From contig JAHBYJ010000001.1 of assembly GCA_019636015.1 (NCBI GenBank), forward strand, positions 496,001 to 560,000: a DNA stretch of 64,000 nucleotides, written 5' to 3'. Below, piece after piece: positions 27,403 through 37,264 of this stretch; position 1 is the first letter of the stretch; every line of letters begins with the position of its first letter. A model generated the notes under the pieces. The model made no database searches, was not told the origin of the DNA, and was given only the letters and a program-made list of their open reading frames with translations. This DNA comes from Parvibaculaceae bacterium. Lineage in GTDB: Bacteria > Pseudomonadota > Alphaproteobacteria > Parvibaculales > Parvibaculaceae. The position numbers and the translations under genes are program-made.

Positions 27403-27627
27403 GTTTGAGCCATCCTCCAGCTTGCCGTTAAGTCCATGAAACTTGGACATAAATTAATGCGCTTTCCCGCCGCTGGAAACAATTTATCGGCGAAATTTCC
27501 GCACCGGGCGAAATGGGGAGGGCAGGGCCCGCCGTCAACCGCCTGCCTGCCTTTACGGCAAGCCCGCCCCCATGTAACAAGGCCCCCAAACAGAAAGACG
27601 AAACCAAGCCAGCACTGGAACCCAGAT

Positions 27628-28344
27628 ATGCGTCCTTCCGGCCGTCAACCGCATGAAATGCGGGCCGTCAGCTTCGAACCCGGCGTCGCCAAGCATGCGG
27701 AAGGCTCCTGCCTCGTCCGTTTCGGCGATACCCATGTCCTCTGCACGGCGAGCCTTGAAGAGCGGGTGCCGCCTTTCCTGAAGGGCGGCGGGCAGGGCTG
27801 GGTGACGGCGGAATACGGCATGCTGCCGCGCTCGACCCATGAGCGCATGCGCCGCGAGGCGGCCCAGGGCAAGCAGTCCGGCCGCACGCAGGAAATCCAG
27901 CGCCTGATCGGCCGCTCGCTCCGCGCGGTGGTGGACCTCCGCGCGCTGGGCGAACGCCAGATCAGCGTCGATTGCGATGTCATCCAGGCCGATGGCGGCA
28001 CGCGCACGGCCTCGATCACCGGCGCCTGGATCGCGCTTCACCAATGCATCGAATGGATGCGCGCCCGTTCCATGATTTCCGCCCCGGTCATCAAGGATCA
28101 TGTCGCGGCGATTTCCTGCGGCATCTATCAGGGCGTGCCTGTCGCCGATCTCGACTATGCCGAGGATTCGACCGCCGACACCGATGCGAATTTCGTCATC
28201 ACCGGCAAGGGCGGCATTTGCGAAATCCAGGGCACGGCCGAGGCCGATCCCTTTTCGGAGGACGAGTTCCTCTCGCTCCTGAAACTCGCCAAGGGCAGCG
28301 TTGCCGATCTCGTCCGTCTGCAGAAGGAAGCCATATCGAAATGA
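27628..28344 (+). CDS. rph: Ribonuclease PH
   Basis: Phosphorolytic 3'-5' exoribonuclease that trims tRNA 3' ends. The 238-residue product opens with [12 protein letters not shown] and has the conserved HGSCLV-type phosphate region ([17 protein letters not shown]), [14 protein letters not shown], and the RSLRAVVDL and TADTDANFV blocks. It is divergent from hrcA across about 225 bases and overlaps rdgB by four bases (ATGA), so the two are translationally coupled. Confidence 0.97.
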   Translation: MRPSGRQPHEMRAVSFEPGVAKHAEGSCLVRFGDTHVLCTASLEERVPPFLKGGGQGWVTAEYGMLPRSTHERMRREAAQGKQSGRTQEIQRLIGRSLRAVVDLRALGERQISVDCDVIQADGGTRTASITGAWIALHQCIEWMRARSMISAPVIKDHVAAISCGIYQGVPVADLDYAEDSTADTDANFVITGKGGICEIQGTAEADPFSEDEFLSLLKLAKGSVADLVRLQKEAISK

Positions 28345-28946
28345 CGCGGAAGTTCGAAGGCGGGAAGCTCGTCGTCGCGAGCCACAATCCGGGCAAGGTG
28401 CGCGAGATCGGCGAATTGCTGGCGCCCTTCGGCATCGAAACGGTGTCGGCCGGCGCGCTCGGCCTCGACGAGCCGGAAGAAACCGGCGACACCTTCCGCG
28501 CCAATGCCGAACTGAAGGCGCTCGCCGCCGCGAAATCCGCAAACCTCCCCGCGCTTGCCGATGACAGCGGCCTCTGCGTGACGGCGCTGGGTGGCGCGCC
28601 CGGCATCTATTCCGCGCGCTGGGCGGGACCGTCCAAGGATTTCGGCTTCGCGATGGAAAAGCTCCGCCGCGGCATGCTGGAGGCGGGCCCCGTCGATGTC
28701 AGCGCCTGGTTCATCTGCGGCCTCGCGCTCGCCTGGCCGGATGGCCATGTGGAATATTTCGAGGGCCGCGTCGATGGCGAAGTCACCTGGCCGCCGCGCG
28801 GCGAAAAGGGCTTCGGCTACGATCCGATCTTCATCCCGCAAGGCTACGAGACGACCTTCGGCGAAATGGAGCCGCAAGCGAAGCACGACATGTCGCACCG
28901 CGCCCATGCTTTCCGGCAGCTCGTGAATGCCTGTTTCGCAAAATAG
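28341..28946 (+). CDS. rdgB: dITP/XTP pyrophosphatase RdgB (HAM1 family)
   Basis: Hydrolyses non-canonical purine triphosphates (dITP, XTP) and keeps them out of nucleic acids. The 201-residue protein begins with [14 protein letters not shown], then has [24 protein letters not shown] (split: ADDSGLCV and [12 protein letters not shown]) and [10 protein letters not shown], the HAM1 active-site motifs. The ATG at 28341 overlaps the rph stop, and its own end overlaps hemW by 20 bases. Confidence 0.96.
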   Translation: MTRKFEGGKLVVASHNPGKVREIGELLAPFGIETVSAGALGLDEPEETGDTFRANAELKALAAAKSANLPALADDSGLCVTALGGAPGIYSARWAGPSKDFGFAMEKLRRGMLEAGPVDVSAWFICGLALAWPDGHVEYFEGRVDGEVTWPPRGEKGFGYDPIFIPQGYETTFGEMEPQAKHDMSHRAHAFRQLVNACFAK

Positions 28947-30105
28947 CAGCGGCACGCCCGAGGAAACGGAAGGCGGCTTCGCCGTCTATGTCCACTGGCC
29001 CTTCTGCCAGTCGAAATGCCCCTATTGCGATTTCAACTCCCATGTCGTCGCCAATGTGGACCAGGCGCAATGGGCGCTGGCGCTCACGCGCGAGCTTGAG
29101 CATATGCGCGGGCTCACAGGTCCTCGTCATGTGCGCTCCGTCTTTTTCGGCGGCGGCACGCCGTCGCTCATGCTGCCCGCAACCGTCGATGCCGTGCTCA
29201 CGAAAATCGCCGGTCTCTGGACGATGGAGGAGGGCGCGGAAATCACGCTTGAGGCGAACCCGACCAGCGCCGAGGCGGAGCGCTTCAAGGGCTATCGCGC
29301 GGCGGGCGTCAACCGCCTCTCGCTTGGCGTGCAGTCGCTCGACGATGCTGAGCTGAAATTTCTCGGGCGCCTGCACAGCGCGGACGAGGCGCTCCGCGCC
29401 ATCGCGCTTGCGCGCGAAACCTTCCCGCGTCTTTCCTTCGATCTCATCTATGCGCGCCCCGGCCAGAAGAGAGAGGCATGGGAGAGAGAGCTCCGCGCCG
29501 CGCTCGCCCATGCGGCCGATCACCTCTCGCTCTACCAGCTCACCATCGAGCCCGATACGGCCTTTGCGAAACTCTACGAGAAGGGTGCCTTCCGCCTGCC
29601 CGACGATGACGAGGCGGCAGCCCTTTATGCGCTCACTGGCGCTGTCTGCGCGGAGACGGGATTATCCGCCTACGAAGTATCGAACTACGCGAGGCCCGGC
29701 GCGGAATCGCGCCACAATCTCGTCTATTGGCGCTATGGCGATTATGCAGGCGTCGGCCCCGGCGCGCATGGCCGCATCACGTCGGGCGGCAAGCGCATCG
29801 CCACCCGCGCGCGGAAAATGCCGGGCGACTGGATGGCTTCCGTCGGGCGGGACGGCCATGGCCTCGAAGCGATGGAAGATATTTCGCCGGGCGAGCAGGG
29901 CGACGAGATGATGCTTATGGGCCTGCGGCTTTCGGAAGGCGTCTCGCTTGCGCGCCACGCGCGGATCGCGGGCGCGCCGATTGCCGAAGCGCGCATCGCC
30001 GCGCTCGTCTCCGACGGGCTCCTCGCCCGCGACGGCGGCCTCATCCGCGCAACCGGCGAAGGCCGCATGGTCCTCGACGCCGTGCTGGCGCGGCTGCTGG
30101 CGTAA
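28927..30105 (+). CDS. hemW: Radical SAM protein HemW (coproporphyrinogen III oxidase-like)
   Basis: A 392-residue radical SAM protein. The 4Fe-4S ligands are C27, C31 and C34 in FCQSKCPYC, followed by FFGGGTPS and ITLEANPT. HemW proteins resemble oxygen-independent coproporphyrinogen oxidase HemN but act in heme trafficking or insertion and not, as far as known, as the oxidase; the CxxxCxxC without HemN's extra cysteine fits HemW. It is third in rph-rdgB-hemW and starts inside rdgB. Confidence 0.92.
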   Translation: MPVSQNSSGTPEETEGGFAVYVHWPFCQSKCPYCDFNSHVVANVDQAQWALALTRELEHMRGLTGPRHVRSVFFGGGTPSLMLPATVDAVLTKIAGLWTMEEGAEITLEANPTSAEAERFKGYRAAGVNRLSLGVQSLDDAELKFLGRLHSADEALRAIALARETFPRLSFDLIYARPGQKREAWERELRAALAHAADHLSLYQLTIEPDTAFAKLYEKGAFRLPDDDEAAALYALTGAVCAETGLSAYEVSNYARPGAESRHNLVYWRYGDYAGVGPGAHGRITSGGKRIATRARKMPGDWMASVGRDGHGLEAMEDISPGEQGDEMMLMGLRLSEGVSLARHARIAGAPIAEARIAALVSDGLLARDGGLIRATGEGRMVLDAVLARLLA

Positions 30106-30107
30106 TC

Positions 30108-31391
30108 TCAGAACACCCGCGGGTTGAAGCTCGTCGGTGCCGGGTCGATCACCACGGCGCCTGTCGGGCGGATTTCGAGAATGGCGAGGCCGCGTTCCGT
30201 GCTGCCATCGGAGTTGAAGCGGAAAATGCCGTCGACGCCCGCGAACCCGTCCTCATTGGTGAGCGTTTCCTGCGTATAGCGTTCGCCCTCGGGAAGACCC
30301 GAAAGCGCGACGGCAAGGCTCACCGCATCATAGCCGAGGCTCGCGATCCGGGGCGGCGTCGCGCCATAGGCGCGGCGATAGCGCTCGAGGAACTGCGCAT
30401 GGGCTTCCGGCGGCGGCGCGGGATACCAGGCCGCATTGAGCGGCGGCTCGCGTGTGAGGGAGGCGTCGTCCCAGGCACCGGTGCCGAAGAATTTCACCTG
30501 CCGCGGATCGACATCGTAGTAGGGGAGCAGCGGCGCCATGGCTTTCAGCCCCTGTCCGCCTTCCGGCATGAAAAGCGCGTCATAGGTGCCGCCGCCATAG
30601 GCGCGCGCCACGCGCTGCGCCGGGTCGTACATGGATTGCGGATCGGCGGGATAGCTCGTCGAGGCGACGATGCGGCCGGCGCGGTTTCCCACCGCGCGCT
30701 CGAAAGCGGCGCGCACCCGCTCGCCATAGCTTCCTTGCGGGTAAAGCGCGGCAAAGCGCGTCATGCCCTGCGTCGAGGCGTAGTCGACGATCCGCTCCAC
30801 ATCCTGATCGAGCGGGAAGGACAGGAGATGAATGCCGGGCCCGCCGACCGAACTGTCGGAGGAAAAGGCGACGACCGGCACCTTGTATTCGCGCGCAAGC
30901 GGCGCGACGGCGGTCACCTCCTCGGCAAAAAGCGGTCCGATGATGAGTTCGGCGCCGGCATCGAGCGCCTCGCGCGCCGCTTGCCGGGCGCCCGCCGCCG
31001 TGCCGCCGGTCGGCTTCGGAATGAGCAGCATGTTGGCCGCGTCGAATTCGAACAGCGCGAGCTGCGCCGTGTTGTAAAGCGCATTGGAGAGCGTGCGCAC
31101 ATTCTCGCGCGGCGAATTGAAGGGCAGGAGCAGCGCCACGCGCACGGGCCGCTCGGTCCCCATGAAGGCCGGCGTGACGAAGCGCGACGGATCGCGGCCC
31201 ACAGTGGCGGGCGGCGTCGCGGCGGGCGGCGGCGTCACCTCCACGCGGGGCGGCACCTGCACTTGCGGCGGCGGCGAAGGCTGTTTCGGCGTCGTATCGC
31301 AGGCCGCCATGAAAAGCGCCGCACCGAGAGCGATGGCCGTCTTCAGGGCCGTGAAGCGGGAAGAACGGGCAGGGCGGGCGAGTGTCGTCAC
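30108..31391 (-). CDS. Penicillin-binding protein activator, LpoA-like lipoprotein
   Basis: A 427-residue protein with a lipoprotein signal (LGAALFMAAC, lipidation at C31), a proline-rich linker (PSPPPQVQVPPRVEVTPPPA) and a two-lobed periplasmic-binding-protein fold (VRVALLLPFNSP, ELIIGPLFAEEVTAVAPLA). This is the C-terminal architecture of LpoA, which activates PBP1A in peptidoglycan synthesis; the N-terminal TPR part of E. coli LpoA is absent. I start at GTG 31391, where the signal peptide begins; the frame upstream of it is arginine-rich and overlaps rsmI. It is divergent from rsmI, as yraM is from yraL in E. coli. Confidence 0.82.
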   Translation of the reverse strand: MTTLARPARSSRFTALKTAIALGAALFMAACDTTPKQPSPPPQVQVPPRVEVTPPPAATPPATVGRDPSRFVTPAFMGTERPVRVALLLPFNSPRENVRTLSNALYNTAQLALFEFDAANMLLIPKPTGGTAAGARQAAREALDAGAELIIGPLFAEEVTAVAPLAREYKVPVVAFSSDSSVGGPGIHLLSFPLDQDVERIVDYASTQGMTRFAALYPQGSYGERVRAAFERAVGNRAGRIVASTSYPADPQSMYDPAQRVARAYGGGTYDALFMPEGGQGLKAMAPLLPYYDVDPRQVKFFGTGAWDDASLTREPPLNAAWYPAPPPEAHAQFLERYRRAYGATPPRIASLGYDAVSLAVALSGLPEGERYTQETLTNEDGFAGVDGIFRFNSDGSTERGLAILEIRPTGAVVIDPAPTSFNPRVF

Positions 31392-31536
31392 CGGGAAAAT
31401 CCTGAACAATCGAAGGCCGGAAGCGGGGTGCCCGCCTCCCGCGGAGATTAGGCGGCGCGTCCCTGCAAGTAAACCGCAAGGGGCCGAAACCCCTTCCCGC
31501 ATTGCCAAAACCGCCCGCGGGGGCCAAGTTCCTGCC

Positions 31537-32397
31537 ATGACCAAAGCCTCACTCGACGCCCGCCTCGCGCCCGGCCTTTATGTCACGGCAACGCCCATCG
31601 GCAATGCGGGCGATATCACGCTGCGCGCGCTCGATGTGCTTGCGCGTTGCGACCTCGTGCTCTGCGAGGATACGCGGGTGACGGCGAAGCTTTTCGCGAT
31701 TCACAATATTCAGGTAAAGACCGCCCCCTATCACGACCACAATGCGGCGGAGATGCGCCCGCGCGTGCTGAAGCGGCTCGAAGCGGGCGAGGCGGTGGCG
31801 CTCGTCTCCGATGCCGGGACGCCGCTCGTCTCGGACCCCGGCCTCAAGCTCGTGCAGGAGGCGGTCGCCGCCGGGCATCATGTGACGGCGCTGCCCGGCG
31901 CCTCCTCCGTGCTTGCCGCGCTGACGCTGGCCGGCCTGCCGACAGACCGTTTCTTCTTCGCAGGCTTCCTGTCCCCGAAACAGGAGGCGCGGCGGAAGGA
32001 GCTTGCAGAGCTTGCGGCCATTCCCTCGACCCTCGTTTTCCTCGAAAGCGCGAACCGGCTCGCCGCCGTGCTGGCCGACATGGCCGCGACGCTCGGCGGC
32101 CGCGAGGCGGCGGTCGCGCGCGAACTCACCAAGAAATTCGAGGAAGTGCGGCGCGGGGCTCTCGGCGAGCTTGCCGCGCACTATGAGGAAGCGGGCCCGC
32201 CCAGGGGCGAGATCGTCATTATTGTGGGCCCGCCCGAAAAGCGCGCCGCACTCTGCGCCCATGAAGTAGACGCCATGCTCGAAAATGCACTCGCCCGCGC
32301 CTCGCTGAAAGATGCGGTCGCCGAAGTCGTCGCCATGACCGGCCTGCCGCGCCGCGACGTCTATGCCCGCGCGCTCGAACTTTCGGGCGCGAAATAG
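31537..32397 (+). CDS. rsmI: 16S rRNA (cytidine-2'-O)-methyltransferase RsmI
   Basis: SAM-dependent enzyme that methylates the ribose of C1402 in 16S rRNA. The 286-residue product has the tetrapyrrole-methylase fold with LYVTATPIGNAGDITLRALD (split: LYVTATPIGN and DITLRALD), LCEDTRVT, ALVSDAGTPLVSDPG and LPGASSVLAALTLAGL. The ATG at 31537 begins MTKASLDARL. It is followed by yraN, whose ATG overlaps the end of the rsmI stop by a few bases' spacing, in one operon. Confidence 0.95.
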   Translation: MTKASLDARLAPGLYVTATPIGNAGDITLRALDVLARCDLVLCEDTRVTAKLFAIHNIQVKTAPYHDHNAAEMRPRVLKRLEAGEAVALVSDAGTPLVSDPGLKLVQEAVAAGHHVTALPGASSVLAALTLAGLPTDRFFFAGFLSPKQEARRKELAELAAIPSTLVFLESANRLAAVLADMAATLGGREAAVARELTKKFEEVRRGALGELAAHYEEAGPPRGEIVIIVGPPEKRAALCAHEVDAMLENALARASLKDAVAEVVAMTGLPRRDVYARALELSGAK

Positions 32398-32398
32398 C

Positions 32399-32773
32399 AT
32401 GGGCCGCAAGGGCGATGCCGCGACCGGCCGCGCCGCCCATCGCCTCGGCCTGCGGGCGGAAATGCTTGCCGCCCTGCTGCTCAGGCTCAAGGGCTACCGG
32501 ATCGTCGCGCGCCGCTTGAAGACGCCCGCCGGCGAGATCGACATGGTGGTCCGCCGGGGCCGCGCGCTCGCCATTGTCGAGGTCAAGGCGCGCGGTCTTG
32601 ACGATACGGCCGTCGAGGCGCTGCTGCCGCGCCAGCAGCGCAGGCTGGAGCAGGCCGCCGCGCATTTCCTCGGCCGCCATCCGCAGCTTGCCGGTCTCGC
32701 CCTTCGTTTCGATGTCGTGCTCGTCACACCCTTCCGCCTTCCCCGTCACATGAAGGATGCCTGGCGGCCATAA
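32399..32773 (+). CDS. UPF0102 family protein YraN
   Basis: A 124-residue protein of the YraN/UPF0102 family with a PD-(D/E)XK nuclease-like core: GEIDMV (E46, D48) and AIVEVKAR (E61, K63). The enzymatic role is not established in most bacteria. Its start lies one base after the rsmI stop, and the rsmI-yraN-BON lipoprotein order mirrors yraL-yraN-yraP in E. coli. Confidence 0.88.
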   Translation: MGRKGDAATGRAAHRLGLRAEMLAALLLRLKGYRIVARRLKTPAGEIDMVVRRGRALAIVEVKARGLDDTAVEALLPRQQRRLEQAAAHFLGRHPQLAGLALRFDVVLVTPFRLPRHMKDAWRP

Positions 32774-32832
32774 TCCTGCCGCATCGCACCCTTCATCATT
32801 CGCCCGGATTATTTTTCTCGAGGATTCCCGGC

Positions 32833-33411
32833 ATGAAGAACCTTCCCCTTCTCGCGCTTGCAGCGGCGCTTTCGCTCGGCGGTTGCGTGCCGCTCGTCAT
32901 CGGGGCGGGCGGCGCGGCGGCTGTCGGCGCTTCGCAGGAGCGCGGCCTCGAACAGGCGGTGGACGACAACCAGATCGCTTTCGAAATAAACCGGAAGCTT
33001 CTCGCCGAGGATTCGTCGCTTTACCGGGGCGTCTCGACGCAGGTGCAGAAAGGCCGCGTGCTTCTCACGGGGTCCGTGCCGAAGCCCGAAGACCGCATAA
33101 CGGTAACGCGCGTCGTCTGGACCATCGGCGGCGTCAGGGAAGTGATCAACGAATTGCGCGTCGGCGAGAAGGGCGGGTTCTCCCAGTCGGTCAGCGACAC
33201 GACGATTTCGACCAAGCTGCGCACGCGCCTCACCGCCGACAGGAATGTCAGCGGCATCAACTATTCGATCGAGACGGTGAACGGCACGGTCTATCTGATG
33301 GGAACCGCGCTCAACCAGGCGGAACTCGACCGCGTCATCGCCCATGCGCGCGACATTTCGGGCGTGCGCAATGTCGTCTCTTATGTGGAAGTGAAGCGCA
33401 GCGCGAACTGA
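32833..33411 (+). CDS. BON domain lipoprotein (DolP/YraP-like)
   Basis: A 192-residue outer-membrane lipoprotein candidate: signal peptide ending in LGGC (lipidation at C18), then two BON domains at about 46-112 and 120-190 (TQVQKGRVLLTGSVPKPED; TVNGTVYLMGTALNQAELD). DolP of E. coli has the same two-BON layout and maintains outer-membrane integrity through BAM and anionic phospholipid binding. Both sequence and position after yraN support orthology, though diaA, which lies between them in E. coli, is missing. Confidence 0.87.
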   Translation: MKNLPLLALAAALSLGGCVPLVIGAGGAAAVGASQERGLEQAVDDNQIAFEINRKLLAEDSSLYRGVSTQVQKGRVLLTGSVPKPEDRITVTRVVWTIGGVREVINELRVGEKGGFSQSVSDTTISTKLRTRLTADRNVSGINYSIETVNGTVYLMGTALNQAELDRVIAHARDISGVRNVVSYVEVKRSAN

Positions 33412-33466
33412 GCGCCACCCGCCGTTCCATTTCGGCGCTTGCGGGCGCGGTCTTTTCCGCGCCAAG

Positions 33467-34321
33467 ATGGCGCCCATGGGCAGCGAGACTTCATTCATCG
33501 AGCGCGAATTGCGCGCTGCGGGCGACATGCCGGATGGCAAGATCGACATCGCGCATGTCGCGCTGCTGCTCGCGGCCTGCGACCGTCCCGGTCTGCCGCT
33601 CGCACCCTATCGCGGCCATCTCGCCGAACTCACCGCCGCCGCGCGCGACGCGATGGGCGCGGAAGATCATCCGGTGCAGGTCGCAGCGGGTATTCTCGCA
33701 GGGGTTCTGGCGGGACGCTTCCGCTATCTCGGCGATGCGGAAACCTATGACGATCCGAAGAATGCAAACCTCGCCGATGTGATCGACCGGCGGAAGGGCC
33801 TGCCCGTTACGCTCGGCATTCTCTATCTTCATGTCGCGGCGCGCCTCGGCCTCGACATGGCGGGGCTGAACTTTCCCGGCCATTTCGTGCTTCGCCTGCG
33901 CACGCAGGGCGAGGCGCTGGTGATCGACCCCTTCAATGGCGGTCAGCCGCTCACCCCTGCCGATCTTCTGACGCTGCTGCGCGGCGTCGAGGGGCCGCAG
34001 GCGCGGCTCACGCCCGAAGCCTGCGAGGCGGTCGGCACGCGCGACATTCTTCTCCGGCTCGAAAACAACATTCTCTCCCGCGCCATTCGCGGCGGCGACT
34101 ATGCCCGCGCGCGTGAGGTCGTCACGCGGATGATCTGGCTCGCGCCGCAGCGCGCAGGGCTCCGCTTCGAACTCGGCCGCCTCGAGGTTCATGCGGGCCA
34201 TATGGGGGCAGCGGCGGATGCCTTTGCGACCTGCGTCGACATCGCCACCGATATCGGCGAAACGCGGATCGCCGGCATGGCCGAAGAGGCGCTCAGAAGG
34301 CTGAAGACAAGGCTTAACTGA
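33467..34321 (+). CDS. SirB1-family transglutaminase-like/TPR protein
   Basis: A 284-residue protein. Residues about 40-160 hold the SirB1 transglutaminase-like core (NLADVIDRRKGLPVTLGILY, GLNFPGHFVLRL, DPFNGGQPL); the usual cysteine nucleophile of papain-like enzymes is not obvious, so it may be non-catalytic. Residues about 200-280 form a TPR-like tail (LENNILSRAI, GDYARAREVVTRMIWLAP). The function of this family is unclear. The start could also be the fourth residue (MGSETSF). Confidence 0.82.
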   Translation: MAPMGSETSFIERELRAAGDMPDGKIDIAHVALLLAACDRPGLPLAPYRGHLAELTAAARDAMGAEDHPVQVAAGILAGVLAGRFRYLGDAETYDDPKNANLADVIDRRKGLPVTLGILYLHVAARLGLDMAGLNFPGHFVLRLRTQGEALVIDPFNGGQPLTPADLLTLLRGVEGPQARLTPEACEAVGTRDILLRLENNILSRAIRGGDYARAREVVTRMIWLAPQRAGLRFELGRLEVHAGHMGAAADAFATCVDIATDIGETRIAGMAEEALRRLKTRLN

Positions 34322-34432
34322 GGCCCGAGATTTTTTGCTCGCAAAGCGCAGGCAAGCCCCCCATCTTTCCCCCGAACAGCCTTCAGGCCGCGTCCGCGGC
34401 CCATACCCCGCCTCGACCGCGAGAAGAACAAA

Positions 34433-35371
34433 ATGAGCCTCACCGTCGCCATCCAGATGGACCCGATCCACACCATCAACATCAATGCGGATTCGACCTT
34501 CGCCCTCGGCCTCGAGGCGCAGGCGCGCGGGCACAAGCTCTTCTATTACGAGCCGGTCGACCTTTCCATGCGCGACGGCCGCGCCTATGCCCAGATGCGC
34601 GAGCTGACGCTCCGGCGCGAGACCGGCAATCATTCGACGCTCGGCAGCCGGGAAAAGGTTCATCTGGAGAAAGTGGATGTGGTGCTCATGCGCCAGGACC
34701 CGCCTTTCGACATGAGCTACATCACGGCGACGCATATCCTCGAAACCGCGCATCCGAAAACGCTGGTCGTGAACGACCCCGCGGAAGTGCGCAACGCCCC
34801 GGAAAAACTTTTCGCCGTCCGCTTCAAGGGCCTCCTGCCGCCGACGCTGATCAGCCGCGACCCGCAGGAGATCCGCTCCTTCCGCAAGGAATTCGGCGAC
34901 ATCATCGTGAAGCCGCTTTTCGGCAATGGCGGGGCGGGCGTCTTCCGCATCCGCGAGGGCGACGAGAACCTGAACTCGCTGCTCGAGATGTTCGGCCAGA
35001 TGAACCGCGAGCCCGTCATCGTGCAGAAATATCTGCCGGAAGTGCGCCAGGGCGACAAGCGCATCATTCTGGTGGATGGCAAGCCCGTCGGCGCGATCAA
35101 CCGCGTGCCGGCCGAAGGCGAGGCCCGCTCCAACATGCATGTCGGCGGACGGCCGGAGAAATGGTCGCTGACGAAACGCGAGCGGGAAATCTGCGAGATG
35201 ATCGGACCCGAACTCAAGGCGCGCGGGCTCATCTTCGTCGGCATCGACGTGATCGGCGACTATCTCACCGAGATCAACGTGACCTCGCCGACCGGCATTC
35301 AGGAAATCGACCGCTTCGACAATGCCAATCTCGCCGGCCTTGTCTGGGACGCGATAGAGGCGCGGCGCTGA
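34433..35371 (+). CDS. gshB: Glutathione synthetase
   Basis: Joins gamma-glutamylcysteine and glycine with ATP to make glutathione. The 312-residue ATP-grasp protein has the GshB N-terminus ([20 protein letters not shown]), [30 protein letters not shown], and the metal-binding end [13 protein letters not shown]. The gene stands alone, 111 bases after the SirB1 gene. A glutathione S-transferase gene at 61515 would use the product. Confidence 0.97.
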   Translation: MSLTVAIQMDPIHTININADSTFALGLEAQARGHKLFYYEPVDLSMRDGRAYAQMRELTLRRETGNHSTLGSREKVHLEKVDVVLMRQDPPFDMSYITATHILETAHPKTLVVNDPAEVRNAPEKLFAVRFKGLLPPTLISRDPQEIRSFRKEFGDIIVKPLFGNGGAGVFRIREGDENLNSLLEMFGQMNREPVIVQKYLPEVRQGDKRIILVDGKPVGAINRVPAEGEARSNMHVGGRPEKWSLTKREREICEMIGPELKARGLIFVGIDVIGDYLTEINVTSPTGIQEIDRFDNANLAGLVWDAIEARR

Positions 35372-35394
35372 CCGCAAGCCAGCGCCGCATGTCC

Positions 35395-35571
35395 TCAGTC
35401 TTCCTCGACCGTGGTCGTCGTGGTTTCCGTGCGGACCGTCTGCGGCTGGTCCTGGATGACGGTGCGCTTCGTCACCGTCTGCGTGTCGCCGCCGCCGCAG
35501 GCCGCCAGCGTGAACGAACCGAGCGCAAGCATGGGCAGAAGCAGATAAGGGGTCAGTCGGGTGCGGGTCAT
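35395..35571 (-). CDS. Tiny lipoprotein rich in threonine
   Basis: A 58-residue protein with a signal peptide ending in LAAC (lipidation at C25) and a mature part of only 33 residues: GGGDTQTVTKRTVIQDQPQ followed by a threonine run and acidic end. Start 35571 has a GAGGAG ribosome site. No function can be assigned. The long frame that continues upstream on this strand is an antisense shadow of the dipeptidase gene. Confidence 0.65.
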   Translation of the reverse strand: MTRTRLTPYLLLPMLALGSFTLAACGGGDTQTVTKRTVIQDQPQTVRTETTTTTVEED

Positions 35572-35763
35572 GCCGGTCTCCTCTTTCCTCTCATGCCCAA
35601 CCCGGCTGTGAAAACGAACGGAGAGAGAAGCTGTTCCCTTCGGGGGCAGGGGCCTCGAAGAAACCCATGTTTCGCCGCATATGTGATCGCGGCATTTGTG
35701 TGTGCGTGATTTGCGGCTACGATTCACCGGAACGAAGAAGACGGCAGGGCAAGGGGAGGCGGC

Positions 35764-37047
35764 ATGCGGATGAACAGGCTGAGATGGGGCATCGTCGCCG
35801 TCGGCGTTCTCATTTTTCTCGCTGCGCTCTGGACGCTGCGCCCGTCCTTCACGCCCGGCCCGCCCGCGCCGACGGCAGAGGAGCGTGCGGCGGAGATTCA
35901 CCGCCGCGCCATCGTGATCGACACCCATGTCGATATTCCGGGCTTTTTCGGCACAGCGCCCTATGACCCCGCCTTGCGCGGCGAATGGCCCATTCAGGTC
36001 GATCTTCCCCGCATGCGGGAAGGGGGCATGGATGCTGCCTTCTTCATCGTCTATGTCGGCCAGACGGAGCGGAACGCCGTCGGCTATGCCGAAGCGGCCT
36101 CCGAAGCCTTGCGGAAATTCGCCGCCATCCGCCGCCTCACGGATATTCAGTACAAGGATGAGATCGGCCTTGCGCTCACGGCGGCGGATGTCCGCCGCCT
36201 GCATGAGGAGGGAAAGCTCATCGCGCTGGTCGGTATCGAGAACGGCTATTCGCTGGCGCGCGAACCCGGCCTTCTCGATTTCTATTACGGTCTCGGCGCG
36301 CGCTATCTCGGCCTTGTCCATAACGGCCATAACGATCTGGCCGACAGCGCCCTGCCGCAGGACCGCTTTGGCGACAAGGCGAATGAGGAAGGCGGCGAAC
36401 ATGGCGGTCTCTCCACGCTCGGCCGCGCCATGATTGCGCGTGCAAACGATCTCGGGCTGATGGTCGATGTCTCCCACGCCTCGCGCGCGGCAACGCTTGC
36501 TGCGATCGAGGCGTCGCGCCTGCCCGTCATCGCGTCTCATTCTTCCGTTGCGGCGCTGCGCGACCATCCACGCAACCTGACGGATGAGGAGTTGAAGGCG
36601 CTCGCCGCGAAGGGCGGCGTTGTGCAGATCGTCGCCTTCGACGAATATCTCCATGAGGTGCCGGAAGAGAAGCGGGTGCGGCGGCGCGACCTCGCCCAGT
36701 CGCTCGGCGTGACGAGCCTCGATGACGTCTTCTCGATGGAGGGCGAGCGCAAGCGGCAATATCTCGACGGCATCGCGCTCCTCGATGCGGAATTCCCGCG
36801 CGCCACCGTCGCCACGCTGGTGGACCATATCGATTATGCCGTGAAGCTGATCGGCATCGACCATGTCGGCATCTCGTCCGACTTCCAGGGCGGCGGCGGC
36901 ATCGAGGGCTGGTCCCATGCCGGCGAAACGCCGAACGTCACCGCCGAGCTTCTGCGTCGCGGCTATTCGGAAGAAGACGTCGTGAAGCTCTGGGGCGGCA
37001 ATCTCTTGCGCGTCATGGAAGCGGCGGAAGCGGGGCGGCGGCGCTGA
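35764..37047 (+). CDS. Membrane-anchored dipeptidase, peptidase family M19
   Basis: A 427-residue zinc dipeptidase of the renal dipeptidase type. An N-terminal membrane anchor (about 8-27) is followed by the catalytic domain. Zinc ligands begin with H55 and D57 (IDTHVD); the bridging glutamate lies in VGIENGYSL, and further histidines in DVSHAS and VIASHSSV. The IDHVGISSDFQGGGGI block is characteristic. It hydrolyses dipeptides, often with a D-residue, in the periplasm or at the membrane. AGGGGAGG before ATG 35764 supports the start. A tiny lipoprotein gene lies on the opposite strand at each end. Confidence 0.9.
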   Translation: MRMNRLRWGIVAVGVLIFLAALWTLRPSFTPGPPAPTAEERAAEIHRRAIVIDTHVDIPGFFGTAPYDPALRGEWPIQVDLPRMREGGMDAAFFIVYVGQTERNAVGYAEAASEALRKFAAIRRLTDIQYKDEIGLALTAADVRRLHEEGKLIALVGIENGYSLAREPGLLDFYYGLGARYLGLVHNGHNDLADSALPQDRFGDKANEEGGEHGGLSTLGRAMIARANDLGLMVDVSHASRAATLAAIEASRLPVIASHSSVAALRDHPRNLTDEELKALAAKGGVVQIVAFDEYLHEVPEEKRVRRRDLAQSLGVTSLDDVFSMEGERKRQYLDGIALLDAEFPRATVATLVDHIDYAVKLIGIDHVGISSDFQGGGGIEGWSHAGETPNVTAELLRRGYSEEDVVKLWGGNLLRVMEAAEAGRRR

Positions 37048-37081
37048 GCGCCGAGGCCCCGCGTCCGGGAGGCAGCGAGCC

Positions 37082-37264
37082 TTATTCCGGCCGGTCGATC
37101 GGCAGCGACTGCGAGTTCTTCGACGGCAGGTCGGCGGTCGAGGGCGTCGAGGTCGAGCCCATCGAGCCCGGCGCCTGCTGCGAGGGGCCGATATCGTCGC
37201 TGTTGCCGCAGGCGGCGAGGAGCAGGGCGCTCGCGAAAAGCGCGGCTCCGGTGAGCGTCTTCAT
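37082..37264 (-). CDS. Tiny lipoprotein of unknown function
   Basis: A 60-residue protein with signal peptide MKTLTGAALFASALLLAAC (lipidation at C19). The mature 41 residues are low-complexity and rich in serine, proline and glycine (GNSDDIGPSQQAPGS). AGGATC precedes the ATG. It has the same overall design as the lipoprotein at 35395 but no clear sequence similarity in the mature part. Confidence 0.6.
   Translation of the reverse strand: MKTLTGAALFASALLLAACGNSDDIGPSQQAPGSMGSTSTPSTADLPSKNSQSLPIDRPE

Noticed and set aside
23210-27627. CIRCE elements near dnaK, grpE or hrcA
   Set aside because: I looked for TTAGCACTC and GAGTGCTAA pairs in the promoter gaps and found none.
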